From Halochromatium sp. (GTDB lineage: Bacteria > Pseudomonadota > Gammaproteobacteria > Chromatiales > Chromatiaceae): 54,071 nt of DNA. Below, piece by piece: positions 18,825 through 27,309 of the stretch. A program made the translations under genes and the position numbers. The DNA is taken from positions 148,936-203,006 of the forward strand of contig POWB01000004.1 in assembly GCA_010912705.1 (NCBI GenBank). The letters are read 5' to 3'. Within the stretch, counting starts at the first letter, position 1; every line of letters starts with the position of its first letter. Under the pieces are notes generated by a model. That model had not been told where the DNA came from, made no database searches, and saw only the letters and a list, made by a program, of their open reading frames with translations.

Positions 18825-18989
18825 ACTTTAGTGACAACAACAGGTGTTCAAGAAGGTCGGCATGATCAGGTAAGCGGCCAATGTTAGCAGCAACTCGCCA
18901 TCATCGATCAAACGATATTCGGCTCATGTCGGCGATCCGCTCAGGGCAACTTGCGATTCAATCTGGCCTTCAACGATGTACAGCAGGCT

Positions 18990-21900
18990 TCAACGACAGT
19001 TGATGGGTAGGATACGCGCTTGAAATGCACTACCCTGCTCGGCGTGAAATCCCGCGCTCAAAGTAATCGACTGAGAGGCCTCGAACATCACCTCTGCGCC
19101 ACTGAGAACACGAACCCTAGCACGCGTAGCCAAGGTCGTCTCCGACTGGTGCAGTTGCTGCCCGCTAAGAACAACGTCTGATATGAGGCGCGGACCGGAA
19201 TCACAGGTCGTGTTCTCGATAAAGCCAGCCGATACCGATCGGTCGGCATCGATGACGATCGTGCAGTCAGCAGCAGGTCCGCTACAAGCACCCCCCCAGC
19301 CGGTGAATGTTGCGCCAGAGTCTGCTGTCGAGGTCAGGGTGACCTGAGTCCTAAGCGGATAGGTTTCGCTACAATCCTGCCCACAATCAATACCCGTCGG
19401 CCGGCTAGTGACTCGCCCTGATCCTTGCTTCTCGACCTGCAGCCGATAGCTTGGCAGTGGTCCCTGATTGAAATTAGCCTGGACGGCTAACGCCTGATCA
19501 AACAAGAGGTCGCAACGCGGTAAGGCGCCCGTGCAAGCACCTGACCAAGAATCGAAGTGATATCCTGAGTGCGCAGATGCATCGAGAGTCACCGGGGTTC
19601 CCAGCGAGAAGGTCGCCGTACAGGTTTCACCGCAGTCAATGCCGACTGGATCGCTCAAGACATCGCCCTCACCCGTCTTGGTCACAGTCAACGCTGGTAC
19701 GGGGGGAGTGCAGCTCAACCATGTTTCAAGCTCGAGTCTGTCGCTGTCCATATCGCGACTCTGAGCTTGCAGGCGCGCAGGCTCTGCCATCAGAGTGATC
19801 TCATCGACAATATAGTAATCAGCAACGCGTCGATTGAAGTCGGTGGCAAAGGTTTGGCAATTGCACCCTTCGTCCTGGCCTGGCGTACAGTCAAAACCAA
19901 ATAGGGTATTAAGCTTAACGATATATTGACCGGCAAAAGCATAGCTACCATCAGGCAATGACAAAAAACGCTCTGGATTACCGGCAACGGACATACCCGT
20001 TTGCGACAGGATAGTGCCCGTCTGCTTATCGATTTCAAGAATTGCTGCGCCACGGTAATTTTGAGCATGGACAAAGCCAACGATAAATCGATCAGTAGTT
20101 TCAATGATGTCCACGGGCCAGTCCCGCGCCCAATTCTGATGACCGGTAACACCATACAGGAATTGCCACTCGATCAAGCCGGTAGGTGATAGCTTCAATA
20201 GCGCACCGTCGTGCATATAATCCCATTCATCAATCTCAGCAGCCAGTCCCAACAGGTAGCCGCCATCGGCAGTCTGAACAATTGCTCTTGGATTATCGCT
20301 GTTTTGATAAGTGCCTTCGTTGGGATCATCATAATAACGTGACCACTCAAGATCACCAGTTGGCGAGAGCTTGATCAGAAAGACATCCAGATCGCCGACG
20401 CCGATGAGCGCATAGCCGCCGTCAGCGGTCTGAATGGCGCGCGTCAGGCTGGTTTCGTAGCCATTGCTCAGCGCAAAACGCTGCTGCCACTCGATGACGC
20501 CCCCACGCGAAAGCTTCATTGCGAATGCGAGCCGTTCTCCGTCTGCGTTTTCCGACCTCCCGACCAACAGATAACCGGCATCCTGAGTCAGGATGAGATC
20601 ATTCACCTCATCAGGTACTTCACCTTCGGCAAAGATGGTGCCATAGGTCTTTTGCCATAATAGGGTGCCAGCGCGATCAATTTCCATGAGCACAAGCTCC
20701 TTGCGATCACTATCATTCACATTACTCGCATCGCCATAAGAAAAAGTCTGGCCAGCAATTACATGGGTGCCGGCAGCTGTCTCCTGTACTCGATAGGCCG
20801 TTTCATCGGCATCCTCACCAACTGCACGTTGCCAAAGCACATGGCCATCGGCGGCGAGACTCATGATAAAGATGTCCTTTTCACGGTTGCTAGCGGTTGT
20901 TGAGCCGACCGCGCGGAAGGTACCGTCGAAGGCGGTTGCTAGATCCTCAATAACCTCGTTACTTTCACGATAAATATCATGATACTTAAGACGCCAAGTC
21001 GTCCCGAAGACAGTCTCTGGCTCAAACAGTGCGCGAACATTGGTCTCTAGGCTGAGCTCGATCTGGCAGCTTGCTCCCTGCCCAAGACAGGCACCCTCCC
21101 AGCCGACAAAACGATATCCGAAGGCCGGTGTTGCTTCTAGCTCGATCGTAGAACTCGGAGTGAAACCGCTACGACAGAGATCACCGCAGGCAATCCCGGC
21201 TGGCGTGCTACTCACAAAGCCAGCGCCCGACTTAGTCACTGCCAGGTCAACCTGATCTGGCTCATAACAGCTACGGGACACCTCAAGTGCCAGAGGCGTC
21301 ACCGGCATCGAGGCTGACTGAGCAATCAAGTCCGCGCTCTCCGTGCGAACACTGATTGTCTCATCGATAAAAAATTCAGAAGCGCTACGCCTTACATTAC
21401 TCTCATAGACTGAGCAACCGCTGCGCCCATAGCCGAAATCTGCATCCAGTTTCTGGATATAGGTGCCGGCGAGTACATAGCCACCATCCTCAGCTTGTAG
21501 AAAACGATCGACGTATTTGCCACCACTTGGACGATGCTGGAACAGGATATCCCCTTGCAGTGAAACCTTCATGATCACGGAACTAGCCCAGGGGGCGCGA
21601 TAGCTGAGCCCAAGCAGGTAGCCATCGTCCTGCTCAATGATGTCCGCGAGATACTCCTTGCCACCGGTGTTATAACCACCGACTGTGCCATAGAAATGTT
21701 GCCATTCGATCAAACCTTCTGACGAAAGCTTCAACAGCACCATATCCTCAGTATACTCACCACGATCGGCACGCAGCCCGAGCAGATAACCTCCATCACG
21801 CGTTTGAATTACTGCTCTTACAGCATCGTCCCAGTAATAGGTGTACTCAGCAGTATCATCGAAATACCTTGACCACTGTAGCACAGCATTTGCATCGAGC

Positions 21901-22586
21901 TTGACCAAATAAGGATCACCACTCGCGTTACCTGCTAAAATATAGCCACCATCGTTAGTTTGCATGGCACGTCGTACATCATTATGCGTGCCACCGCTAA
22001 GAATTAGGCGTCGCTGCCAGAGAATATCGCCACTGGCATCGAGCTTCATCACCAATCCGTGCCGCCCCGCTGTTCCAGATGCTTCGGTACTGGTCTCAGT
22101 GTCACCAACTAGTAGATAGCCATGATCATCGGTCGCGATGATATCATTGAGATGATCTGGGTGGTCGCCATTATTATTGAAGGGATTACTATAGCGATTC
22201 TGCCATTGCACCGTTCCAGACTGATCGATTTCGACAATAAAAATAAGATCCTCTGTTTCTCCAGCAATGAGATGCTGGCCAGCAACTGTTTGCAAGACTC
22301 GCCTCGCAACCTCATCATCAAGACCACCCAGGGCCCGTTGCCAACGTGTCTGGCCATCGTTGTCTAATGCCAGAACAAATGCGTCCTCTGCATGCTCGCT
22401 GACTAAACCAGAATTTGTGTGACCAACCACCACAAACCCTTCTTCAGATGCAATGGCGATGTCGTAAATGCTAAAGTCATATGGGATCAACCTCCAAACA
22501 GCACTGAAAGTCGTCAGCGGCCAGAGCAAAAACACAGCGGCGCCAATCGCCTTCCATATCCGCATGCTTAAATATTTCTGATGCAT
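18990..22586 (-). CDS. Exported delta-60-like propeller protein with B-repeats and module D
   Basis: A 1,198-residue exported protein. The start at ATG 22586 has AGGAAGG just upstream and is followed by a signal peptide (IGAAVFLLWPLTTFSA). Two large blocks (~30-440 and ~530-960) are built from repeats of the kind 'QT.DGGYLL.G', 'LIEWQ..YG', 'A.DGH.LWQRA', resembling delta-60/PQQ-like beta-propeller repeats; the second block is a diverged copy of the first. B-repeats (GxG.V.S.P.GIDCG..C...F) follow each block, one near 445-525 and two near 970-1110. The C-terminus (~1125-1197) is module D (SETTLA... AGFHAEQGSAFQARI... NC), shared with neighbouring proteins. It is probably extracellular or surface-located. 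The coding region is more AT-rich than the methyltransferase gene next to it. Confidence 0.85.
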   Translation of the reverse strand: MHQKYLSMRIWKAIGAAVFLLWPLTTFSAVWRLIPYDFSIYDIAIASEEGFVVVGHTNSGLVSEHAEDAFVLALDNDGQTRWQRALGGLDDEVARRVLQTVAGQHLIAGETEDLIFIVEIDQSGTVQWQNRYSNPFNNNGDHPDHLNDIIATDDHGYLLVGDTETSTEASGTAGRHGLVMKLDASGDILWQRRLILSGGTHNDVRRAMQTNDGGYILAGNASGDPYLVKLDANAVLQWSRYFDDTAEYTYYWDDAVRAVIQTRDGGYLLGLRADRGEYTEDMVLLKLSSEGLIEWQHFYGTVGGYNTGGKEYLADIIEQDDGYLLGLSYRAPWASSVIMKVSLQGDILFQHRPSGGKYVDRFLQAEDGGYVLAGTYIQKLDADFGYGRSGCSVYESNVRRSASEFFIDETISVRTESADLIAQSASMPVTPLALEVSRSCYEPDQVDLAVTKSGAGFVSSTPAGIACGDLCRSGFTPSSTIELEATPAFGYRFVGWEGACLGQGASCQIELSLETNVRALFEPETVFGTTWRLKYHDIYRESNEVIEDLATAFDGTFRAVGSTTASNREKDIFIMSLAADGHVLWQRAVGEDADETAYRVQETAAGTHVIAGQTFSYGDASNVNDSDRKELVLMEIDRAGTLLWQKTYGTIFAEGEVPDEVNDLILTQDAGYLLVGRSENADGERLAFAMKLSRGGVIEWQQRFALSNGYETSLTRAIQTADGGYALIGVGDLDVFLIKLSPTGDLEWSRYYDDPNEGTYQNSDNPRAIVQTADGGYLLGLAAEIDEWDYMHDGALLKLSPTGLIEWQFLYGVTGHQNWARDWPVDIIETTDRFIVGFVHAQNYRGAAILEIDKQTGTILSQTGMSVAGNPERFLSLPDGSYAFAGQYIVKLNTLFGFDCTPGQDEGCNCQTFATDFNRRVADYYIVDEITLMAEPARLQAQSRDMDSDRLELETWLSCTPPVPALTVTKTGEGDVLSDPVGIDCGETCTATFSLGTPVTLDASAHSGYHFDSWSGACTGALPRCDLLFDQALAVQANFNQGPLPSYRLQVEKQGSGRVTSRPTGIDCGQDCSETYPLRTQVTLTSTADSGATFTGWGGACSGPAADCTIVIDADRSVSAGFIENTTCDSGPRLISDVVLSGQQLHQSETTLATRARVRVLSGAEVMFEASQSITLSAGFHAEQGSAFQARILPINCR

Positions 22587-22928
22587 GATGACCTTCCTAT
22601 TGATAAGAAAAACCTATACCCTTAAAGACTTAGCAGTCAGTTGATCGCTGATCCTACAAGAAACTATAGCCTAAATTTTGCGCAATTGCGGAATGGCTTG
22701 GGTATTTTCAACCGAATCGGCATAATGCAGCAGCGCGATCTCGCCGCTATCCGCATCAAGCCGCACGACATTGAACTGAGCACCGCGGTCGCCCCCCGTC
22801 TGCTCAGCCGCAGCAACAGCTGTCGATGGCCCTCCCTAGGCGCCCTACACCGTATAATGTGCATAGGATAGGGCGGAGGACATCAACAAGAGACATGGAG
22901 GAGACTCATCACCTAGCAGAGTTAGCCT
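22587..22928. other. Divergent intergenic region containing a methyltransferase-gene fragment
   Basis: The 342 bases between two divergent starts hold no gene. On the left are the ribosome site of the propeller gene and an AT-rich stretch that could hold its promoter. From 22721 a fragment of the methyltransferase gene appears in the same orientation as its parent. No good promoter could be placed for the rightward gene. Confidence 0.5.
22721..22787 (-). repeat. Fragment copy of the methyltransferase gene (18602-18668)
   Basis: About 67 bases match 18602-18668 with only about two differences, and a weaker match continues to about 22812 with gaps. The source codes for residues ~52-74 of the methyltransferase. 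The copy has no surrounding coding capacity. Confidence 0.85.
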
Positions 22929-23459
22929 ATGCAACAGCAGGATGGCGACGAGAACACCCGAACCTGGACAGCAACACTACGCGAGGCGGTGGCCCTAGGC
23001 GATGATGAAGGCGTGGCCAAGGTATTCAGCTTCCTGGTCTGGCAGAACGGCGAGCAGATTACGATCCGCGCGGAGGCGTTTCTCGAGGAATTCGCACCAA
23101 TCTATCTGGCTGAGGAAGACCTGAGCAAGACCATGCTCGCGGAGCGCTTACGCATCGATATGTTCCGCGAGAGTGTCTTAGCCTATCTAGAAGGCAAGGA
23201 GGCTGAAGTCGATCAGGTCATCGAGCGCGACATCCCTGCCTGGATCGAGGCCAACGCCCCAGCCGTGGCCAGCGTTAACCTCCGCGCCATGGAAGAGCAG
23301 CTCGGTCAGGGCGGGCTTGAGACTCATCGAAACCAAATCAAGATGCACCAACTGTTCAAGCTCGAGATCTACGAGCGAGTGCTGCAGAGCCATCTTCAAA
23401 AGGTCTGGTCAGGCATTGAGCTGACCTTAGATGAAGTCATCGCCACCGCTGCTCGCTAG
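22929..23459 (+). CDS. Hypothetical soluble protein
   Basis: A 176-residue acidic, mostly helical protein from ATG 22929. There is no signal peptide, membrane helix or motif I recognise; 'LREAVALGDDEGVAKVFSFL' and 'KMHQLFKLEIYERVLQSHLQ' look like amphipathic helices. The ribosome site is weak. Codon use is typical of the GC-rich genes here and the frame has no breaks, which supports a real gene. It is convergent with the double-protease gene, 57 bases away, and alone on its strand in this stretch. Function unknown. Confidence 0.65.
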   Translation: MQQQDGDENTRTWTATLREAVALGDDEGVAKVFSFLVWQNGEQITIRAEAFLEEFAPIYLAEEDLSKTMLAERLRIDMFRESVLAYLEGKEAEVDQVIERDIPAWIEANAPAVASVNLRAMEEQLGQGGLETHRNQIKMHQLFKLEIYERVLQSHLQKVWSGIELTLDEVIATAAR

Positions 23460-23516
23460 TCACTGCCCTCCAGCATGACCTCGCGCTCAGATTGGTCGAC
23501 TGAGCGGCCTCGAACT
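23460..23516 (-). pseudogene. Fossil of a module-D coding sequence
   Basis: Bases ~23488-23530 match 19063-19108, the module-D part of the propeller gene. On the minus strand they read LNGA-stop-VKFEAAQSTNLSA, against LSGAEVMFEASQSITLSA in the intact gene. The match starts inside the last codons of the double-protease gene and continues past its stop, so it is a decayed second module. The CGCTCAG/CTGAGCG inverted repeat at 23484-23506 has no T-run and is not a clear terminator. Confidence 0.55.
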
Positions 23517-26500
23517 TCACCTATGCGCCATTGAGGCGATAACTTCGCAAGAGACCGCAGAGGCAGTTGCGGTAAGCTGCCCACCAGAGGCCACACGGAA
23601 GCCAGGCGCGAAGGAGATGCTCGGCGCGGTGAGGCTGAGTGCGGCACCGCTTGCAACTTCAACCCCACCTCCAACCTGGATGCTGTCCTCGGAGCGGAAG
23701 ACATGGCTACCACTGGTGATCGGCGCGTTGACTGGGAGCGCACTGACACTACAGGTATCGGGTCCGGGTCCAGCGCCTTCGTTGAAGGTCGCGGTCACCG
23801 TCTTGGCGCGATCGATGGTGAGGGTGCAGCGCGCTGTCGTGCCCGAGCAGTCGCCAGACCATTCGACGAATGTCGAGTTCGCCTCAGCAATGGCCTCAAG
23901 CGTCACCTCCGTGCCCTCGACAAAGTCAGCACTACAAGTCGTGCCGCATTGAATAGCCTGCTGATTAAAGACGAGTCCGGTACTCTCTTCCAGCCAGTCG
24001 ATATAGCGCGATACCCGTGTGTAGACACCAGGATACTCTGGTCGAGCGCAACCTTCTCCCCAACTGACAATCCCCGTGAGACGGTAGCTGCCTTGTTGAT
24101 CTGGTACCACCAAGGGTCCGCCGCTGTCGCCTTGGCAACTGTCTCTGCCACCCCCCTCGATGAAGCCAGCGCACACCATGTTGTCAGTGATGCGACTCCC
24201 GTAACCGGAATCCTGTCGGCAGGTATCTGGACCCAGCAGCGGGACGTCCACCTGCATCAGGGTCGATGAACTCTGCCCGCCCTCGCTGGTAGTCCCCCAG
24301 CCCGTCACCGTTGCCAGGGTCCCATCCGGCGCCAAAATTGGCTCCTGAGATGAGATCAGTGGGGTGACCTCGCCGATAGACGCCCCCGTCACCGGGCTCG
24401 CCAACTGCAGCAGCGCGATATCATGATCGAAGCCCCAAACGGAATAGTTTGGATTTGGGATCACGCGCGACACGCCACGAGTCTGCCCCCCTGCATTAAA
24501 GTCTAGAGAACCAGCCCGTATCTCAACCTCTGAGGGTGAAAAGACTGAGCCGAATTCGTCATAAACACAATGCGCGGCGGTAACGACCCAGTCGGGTGAC
24601 AACAACGAGCCACCACAGAGATAAGGTCCAGGGAAGACGGCGACCTGCCACGGCCAGGCACCTTCGGCAGCGGGGATGCCGCCAACGATCATCGGAACAT
24701 TCAGCGCTGAAAGACGAGAAGCGGTTGCTGGACGAGTAATCTCGACGGAATTGATGCTGCCATTGCCCGTACCAGCAGTGGCGACAGTGAGAAGATAACT
24801 CGGCGTTGGTCTGTACTCTGACAACGAGACCCGATAGCCTCCTATCTCTCTGCGACCATAGGATGTTGCATGAATTGTCAGCGTCTCAGTTGCTAAGGCC
24901 GTGTGAGTAATCTGTGAGTCAAGGTCAAGGTCAGAGAAATCGTCATTGCTAGCAACCACATCACCGGATTCATCGAGCAAATAGAGGTAGGAATCGAAAT
25001 CGGCAGAGCTGAGCCCGATGACATAGCGCGCACCAGCCGTCGCTTCAAAGCTGTACTCGTCGTAGTACGACTCAGTTTGGATCGATGATAATTGGATCGA
25101 TGATAAACAATCGCTTACAGAAAGCTCGCCATTGATTGCTTCACCATCAGCAATCGGCAAGCTCGACGAGGTGCAATTCGATTCAAAATTCGCGATCACT
25201 GATTGGTCAGTGGTAATGGTAGTGAGCGCACAGGTCAGCTCGCTGCCACTGCAGCTACCGCCCCACTCTACAAAGGCATAGCCGGGATTGGGGCTAGCGG
25301 TGCATCTGGAATCACCACCGCGCTCGACAAGCAGGGGATCACAGATGACATGGCCGCCTTCAGCAGGCGAGCTGCTAGTTTCGATCAAGAACCATTCGCC
25401 GGGTGGCGCAGCGGCTACTTGAACGGCCGACAAGAGATCAATGCGGGGTATGTTGCGGCCCTGAGCACCAGTGCGGGTATCCGAGATCGGGTTGCCCAAG
25501 GCTTTCAGGATGCGCTCAGCGTCGGTCACCGAAAGGTTGCCTCCAGCCGCTTGTGCCAACACTGCCCAGGCACCCGCAACATGCGGAGCAGCCATCGACG
25601 TACCACTCAATTGGTCGAAGTCATCGACTTGAACAGCAGAGTTGATGCGACTGCCAGGGGCAAGTAGGTCGAGAAAGTCCGCACTATTGGAAAATTCAGA
25701 GACCTGATCCGCTTTCGTCGTACTACCCACGCTGATGGCGCCCGGCGTACAGGCCGGACTTGCAATACTGTCGGTGAACGCATTGTTGCCGCTTGCAATC
25801 ACGGTTGCGATATTCGCGGTGCGTAGCTGCTCAATGACTGGCCGGTATGGACTTGTGTCGCAGGGACTGAAGAATTGGCCACCGCCGAGGCTTAGATTAA
25901 CCGAGCGAATGTTGTAATCAGCACGGAGTGCATAGACGCGCTCTAATCCTCTGATAATGTCGGAAGAATAGGCCGTGAGACACGGCTCATCTTGCCCGCA
26001 GTAGGAGGCATCCTCGATCTGAGTAAAAACCTGGACAGCAATCAGCTCCGCGTCTTGGGCGACACCCGTAAAATCCTGCCCCTTGCCAACCGCAATGCCA
26101 GCAACATGCGTTCCATGATTGCATCCGTCAATCAATGGATCACAGGCATAGGCAGAGCCTGGCGCTGTGGATGACAACACGCCACCAGGGCAGAGAGAAG
26201 TCTCAGACCAGCTGTTGGTGGAATAACAGGCCTCGGAGACGGTCTTTCCAATCAGGAACGGATGATCGGTTTGAACCCCGGTATCGAGCACCGCAACGGT
26301 TTGTCCGGCACCGGTATAGCCATCGAAGGCACCAGAGAGATCGGCACCGATCAGAGGAACGCTTTCAAGCAGGCTTGGCCTGGAACGACGATCCATCGTC
26401 ACCCGCAGCACCTCGGGCATCTCGAGGAGCTCCTGTAGGTTTTGCGTATCGGCTTTTAGCGCGATGCCGGGGAAGACCGCGAAACGCTTGAGACCCAGGC

Positions 26501-26858
26501 TTGCGGTACCGCCTCGCGTTCGATAACGGCTCAGACGCTCGACCACTTGCTGCTGAACCGCGCCAAGCGCCTGCTGATAGGCTAGCCCATCGCGCGCAAT
26601 GGCCTGGTTTGAGCGTTGGCTTGCCTCGCCTAGCGGCTGGCCCGGAACCACCAGCTCGACGATGACCGGGATCTCACCGTCGGTCTGCGCCTTGGCCAAG
26701 AGCTGATCATGCTCCTTGAGCAGCCTCGATGCCGCAGCATCGCCATACTGCTGCGCAAGCATTTGCTGCCGCTCCGGTAAGATTTGCGCATCGACAAGTG
26801 CACTCAAGCAGAGGCCGACAAGCAGAATTGCAGGCCAAGATCGGATAGAGGTCGACAT
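23517..26858 (-). CDS. Exported double protease: subtilisin (S8) plus trypsin (S1) domains
   Basis: A 1,113-residue exported protein. The start at ATG 26858 opens a signal peptide (PAILLVGLCLSALVDAQ). After a propeptide-like region (~30-160), a subtilase domain carries the triad D192 (AVLDTGVQ), H248 (NHGTHVAG) and S421 (GTSMAAPH). One B-repeat (~490-560) and a pre-peptidase-type PPC domain (~565-680) follow. A trypsin domain from IVGG at 724 has H763 (TAAHC), D813 (DHDIALL) and S912 (GDSGGP); Asp906 at the specificity position predicts cleavage after Arg/Lys. The trypsin domain sits inside a second B-repeat (GTGNGSINS ... IQCGTTCS). Module D ends the protein. The residue before IVGG is Met, not Arg. 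Both proteases look catalytically complete. Confidence 0.93.
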   Translation of the reverse strand: MSTSIRSWPAILLVGLCLSALVDAQILPERQQMLAQQYGDAAASRLLKEHDQLLAKAQTDGEIPVIVELVVPGQPLGEASQRSNQAIARDGLAYQQALGAVQQQVVERLSRYRTRGGTASLGLKRFAVFPGIALKADTQNLQELLEMPEVLRVTMDRRSRPSLLESVPLIGADLSGAFDGYTGAGQTVAVLDTGVQTDHPFLIGKTVSEACYSTNSWSETSLCPGGVLSSTAPGSAYACDPLIDGCNHGTHVAGIAVGKGQDFTGVAQDAELIAVQVFTQIEDASYCGQDEPCLTAYSSDIIRGLERVYALRADYNIRSVNLSLGGGQFFSPCDTSPYRPVIEQLRTANIATVIASGNNAFTDSIASPACTPGAISVGSTTKADQVSEFSNSADFLDLLAPGSRINSAVQVDDFDQLSGTSMAAPHVAGAWAVLAQAAGGNLSVTDAERILKALGNPISDTRTGAQGRNIPRIDLLSAVQVAAAPPGEWFLIETSSSPAEGGHVICDPLLVERGGDSRCTASPNPGYAFVEWGGSCSGSELTCALTTITTDQSVIANFESNCTSSSLPIADGEAINGELSVSDCLSSIQLSSIQTESYYDEYSFEATAGARYVIGLSSADFDSYLYLLDESGDVVASNDDFSDLDLDSQITHTALATETLTIHATSYGRREIGGYRVSLSEYRPTPSYLLTVATAGTGNGSINSVEITRPATASRLSALNVPMIVGGIPAAEGAWPWQVAVFPGPYLCGGSLLSPDWVVTAAHCVYDEFGSVFSPSEVEIRAGSLDFNAGGQTRGVSRVIPNPNYSVWGFDHDIALLQLASPVTGASIGEVTPLISSQEPILAPDGTLATVTGWGTTSEGGQSSSTLMQVDVPLLGPDTCRQDSGYGSRITDNMVCAGFIEGGGRDSCQGDSGGPLVVPDQQGSYRLTGIVSWGEGCARPEYPGVYTRVSRYIDWLEESTGLVFNQQAIQCGTTCSADFVEGTEVTLEAIAEANSTFVEWSGDCSGTTARCTLTIDRAKTVTATFNEGAGPGPDTCSVSALPVNAPITSGSHVFRSEDSIQVGGGVEVASGAALSLTAPSISFAPGFRVASGGQLTATASAVSCEVIASMAHR

Positions 26859-27309
26859 AGCAATAGGGCCATAAACTGTTGACGAGAACCTAGTCAGCCC
26901 TTTTAAGGCGCATACAAACAACAATTAAGATCAGATAGTTACGACATAAGGCGGATCTTGCAGCCATCGAACCCAGAGATCTGCTGTAAGCACCTCGAAG
27001 AAAAATCAGGGGCTTGCAACTGGGTAAATTTCGCCACTTTAAAAGGGCTGTGAGCCCCTAGTCTATACTTTTATTGTTAGTCTAGAAATGATGCGACAAC
27101 AGTAGGTTGCTCACTGAGTTCATGAAGGCTCGACGGACGGTGCTGGCGGTGATGGACACCAGGGCTTAGATCCTCGATCTAGATGGCGCAAGTCGCGAGT
27201 CCTTCGGCACCCTGCTGCTAGCACAGGGAGACCGCGGGTAGCCCCCGCCGGCACTGAGGGCGCTGTCGAGGATGGCCAGCCTCTTCATCGACTTAACTGA
27301 GGTGATTTT
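26859..27309. promoter_or_regulatory. Divergent regulatory region with a 12-bp inverted repeat
   Basis: About 450 bases separate the divergent protease and beta-helix genes; no gene is seen. A perfect 12-bp inverted pair, CAGCCCTTTTAA at 26895-26906 and TTAAAAGGGCTG at 27039-27050, places one copy near each gene. TATACT at 27064-27069 could be a -10 hexamer for the rightward gene, but no matching -35 is evident. GAGGTG at 27299-27304 is the ribosome site of the beta-helix gene. The GC-rich stretch 27120-27290 shows nothing I can name. Confidence 0.4.

Noticed and set aside
23484..23506. Inverted repeat as a bidirectional terminator between convergent genes
   Set aside because: Only 7 bp, no T-run on either strand, and better explained as part of the module-D fossil.
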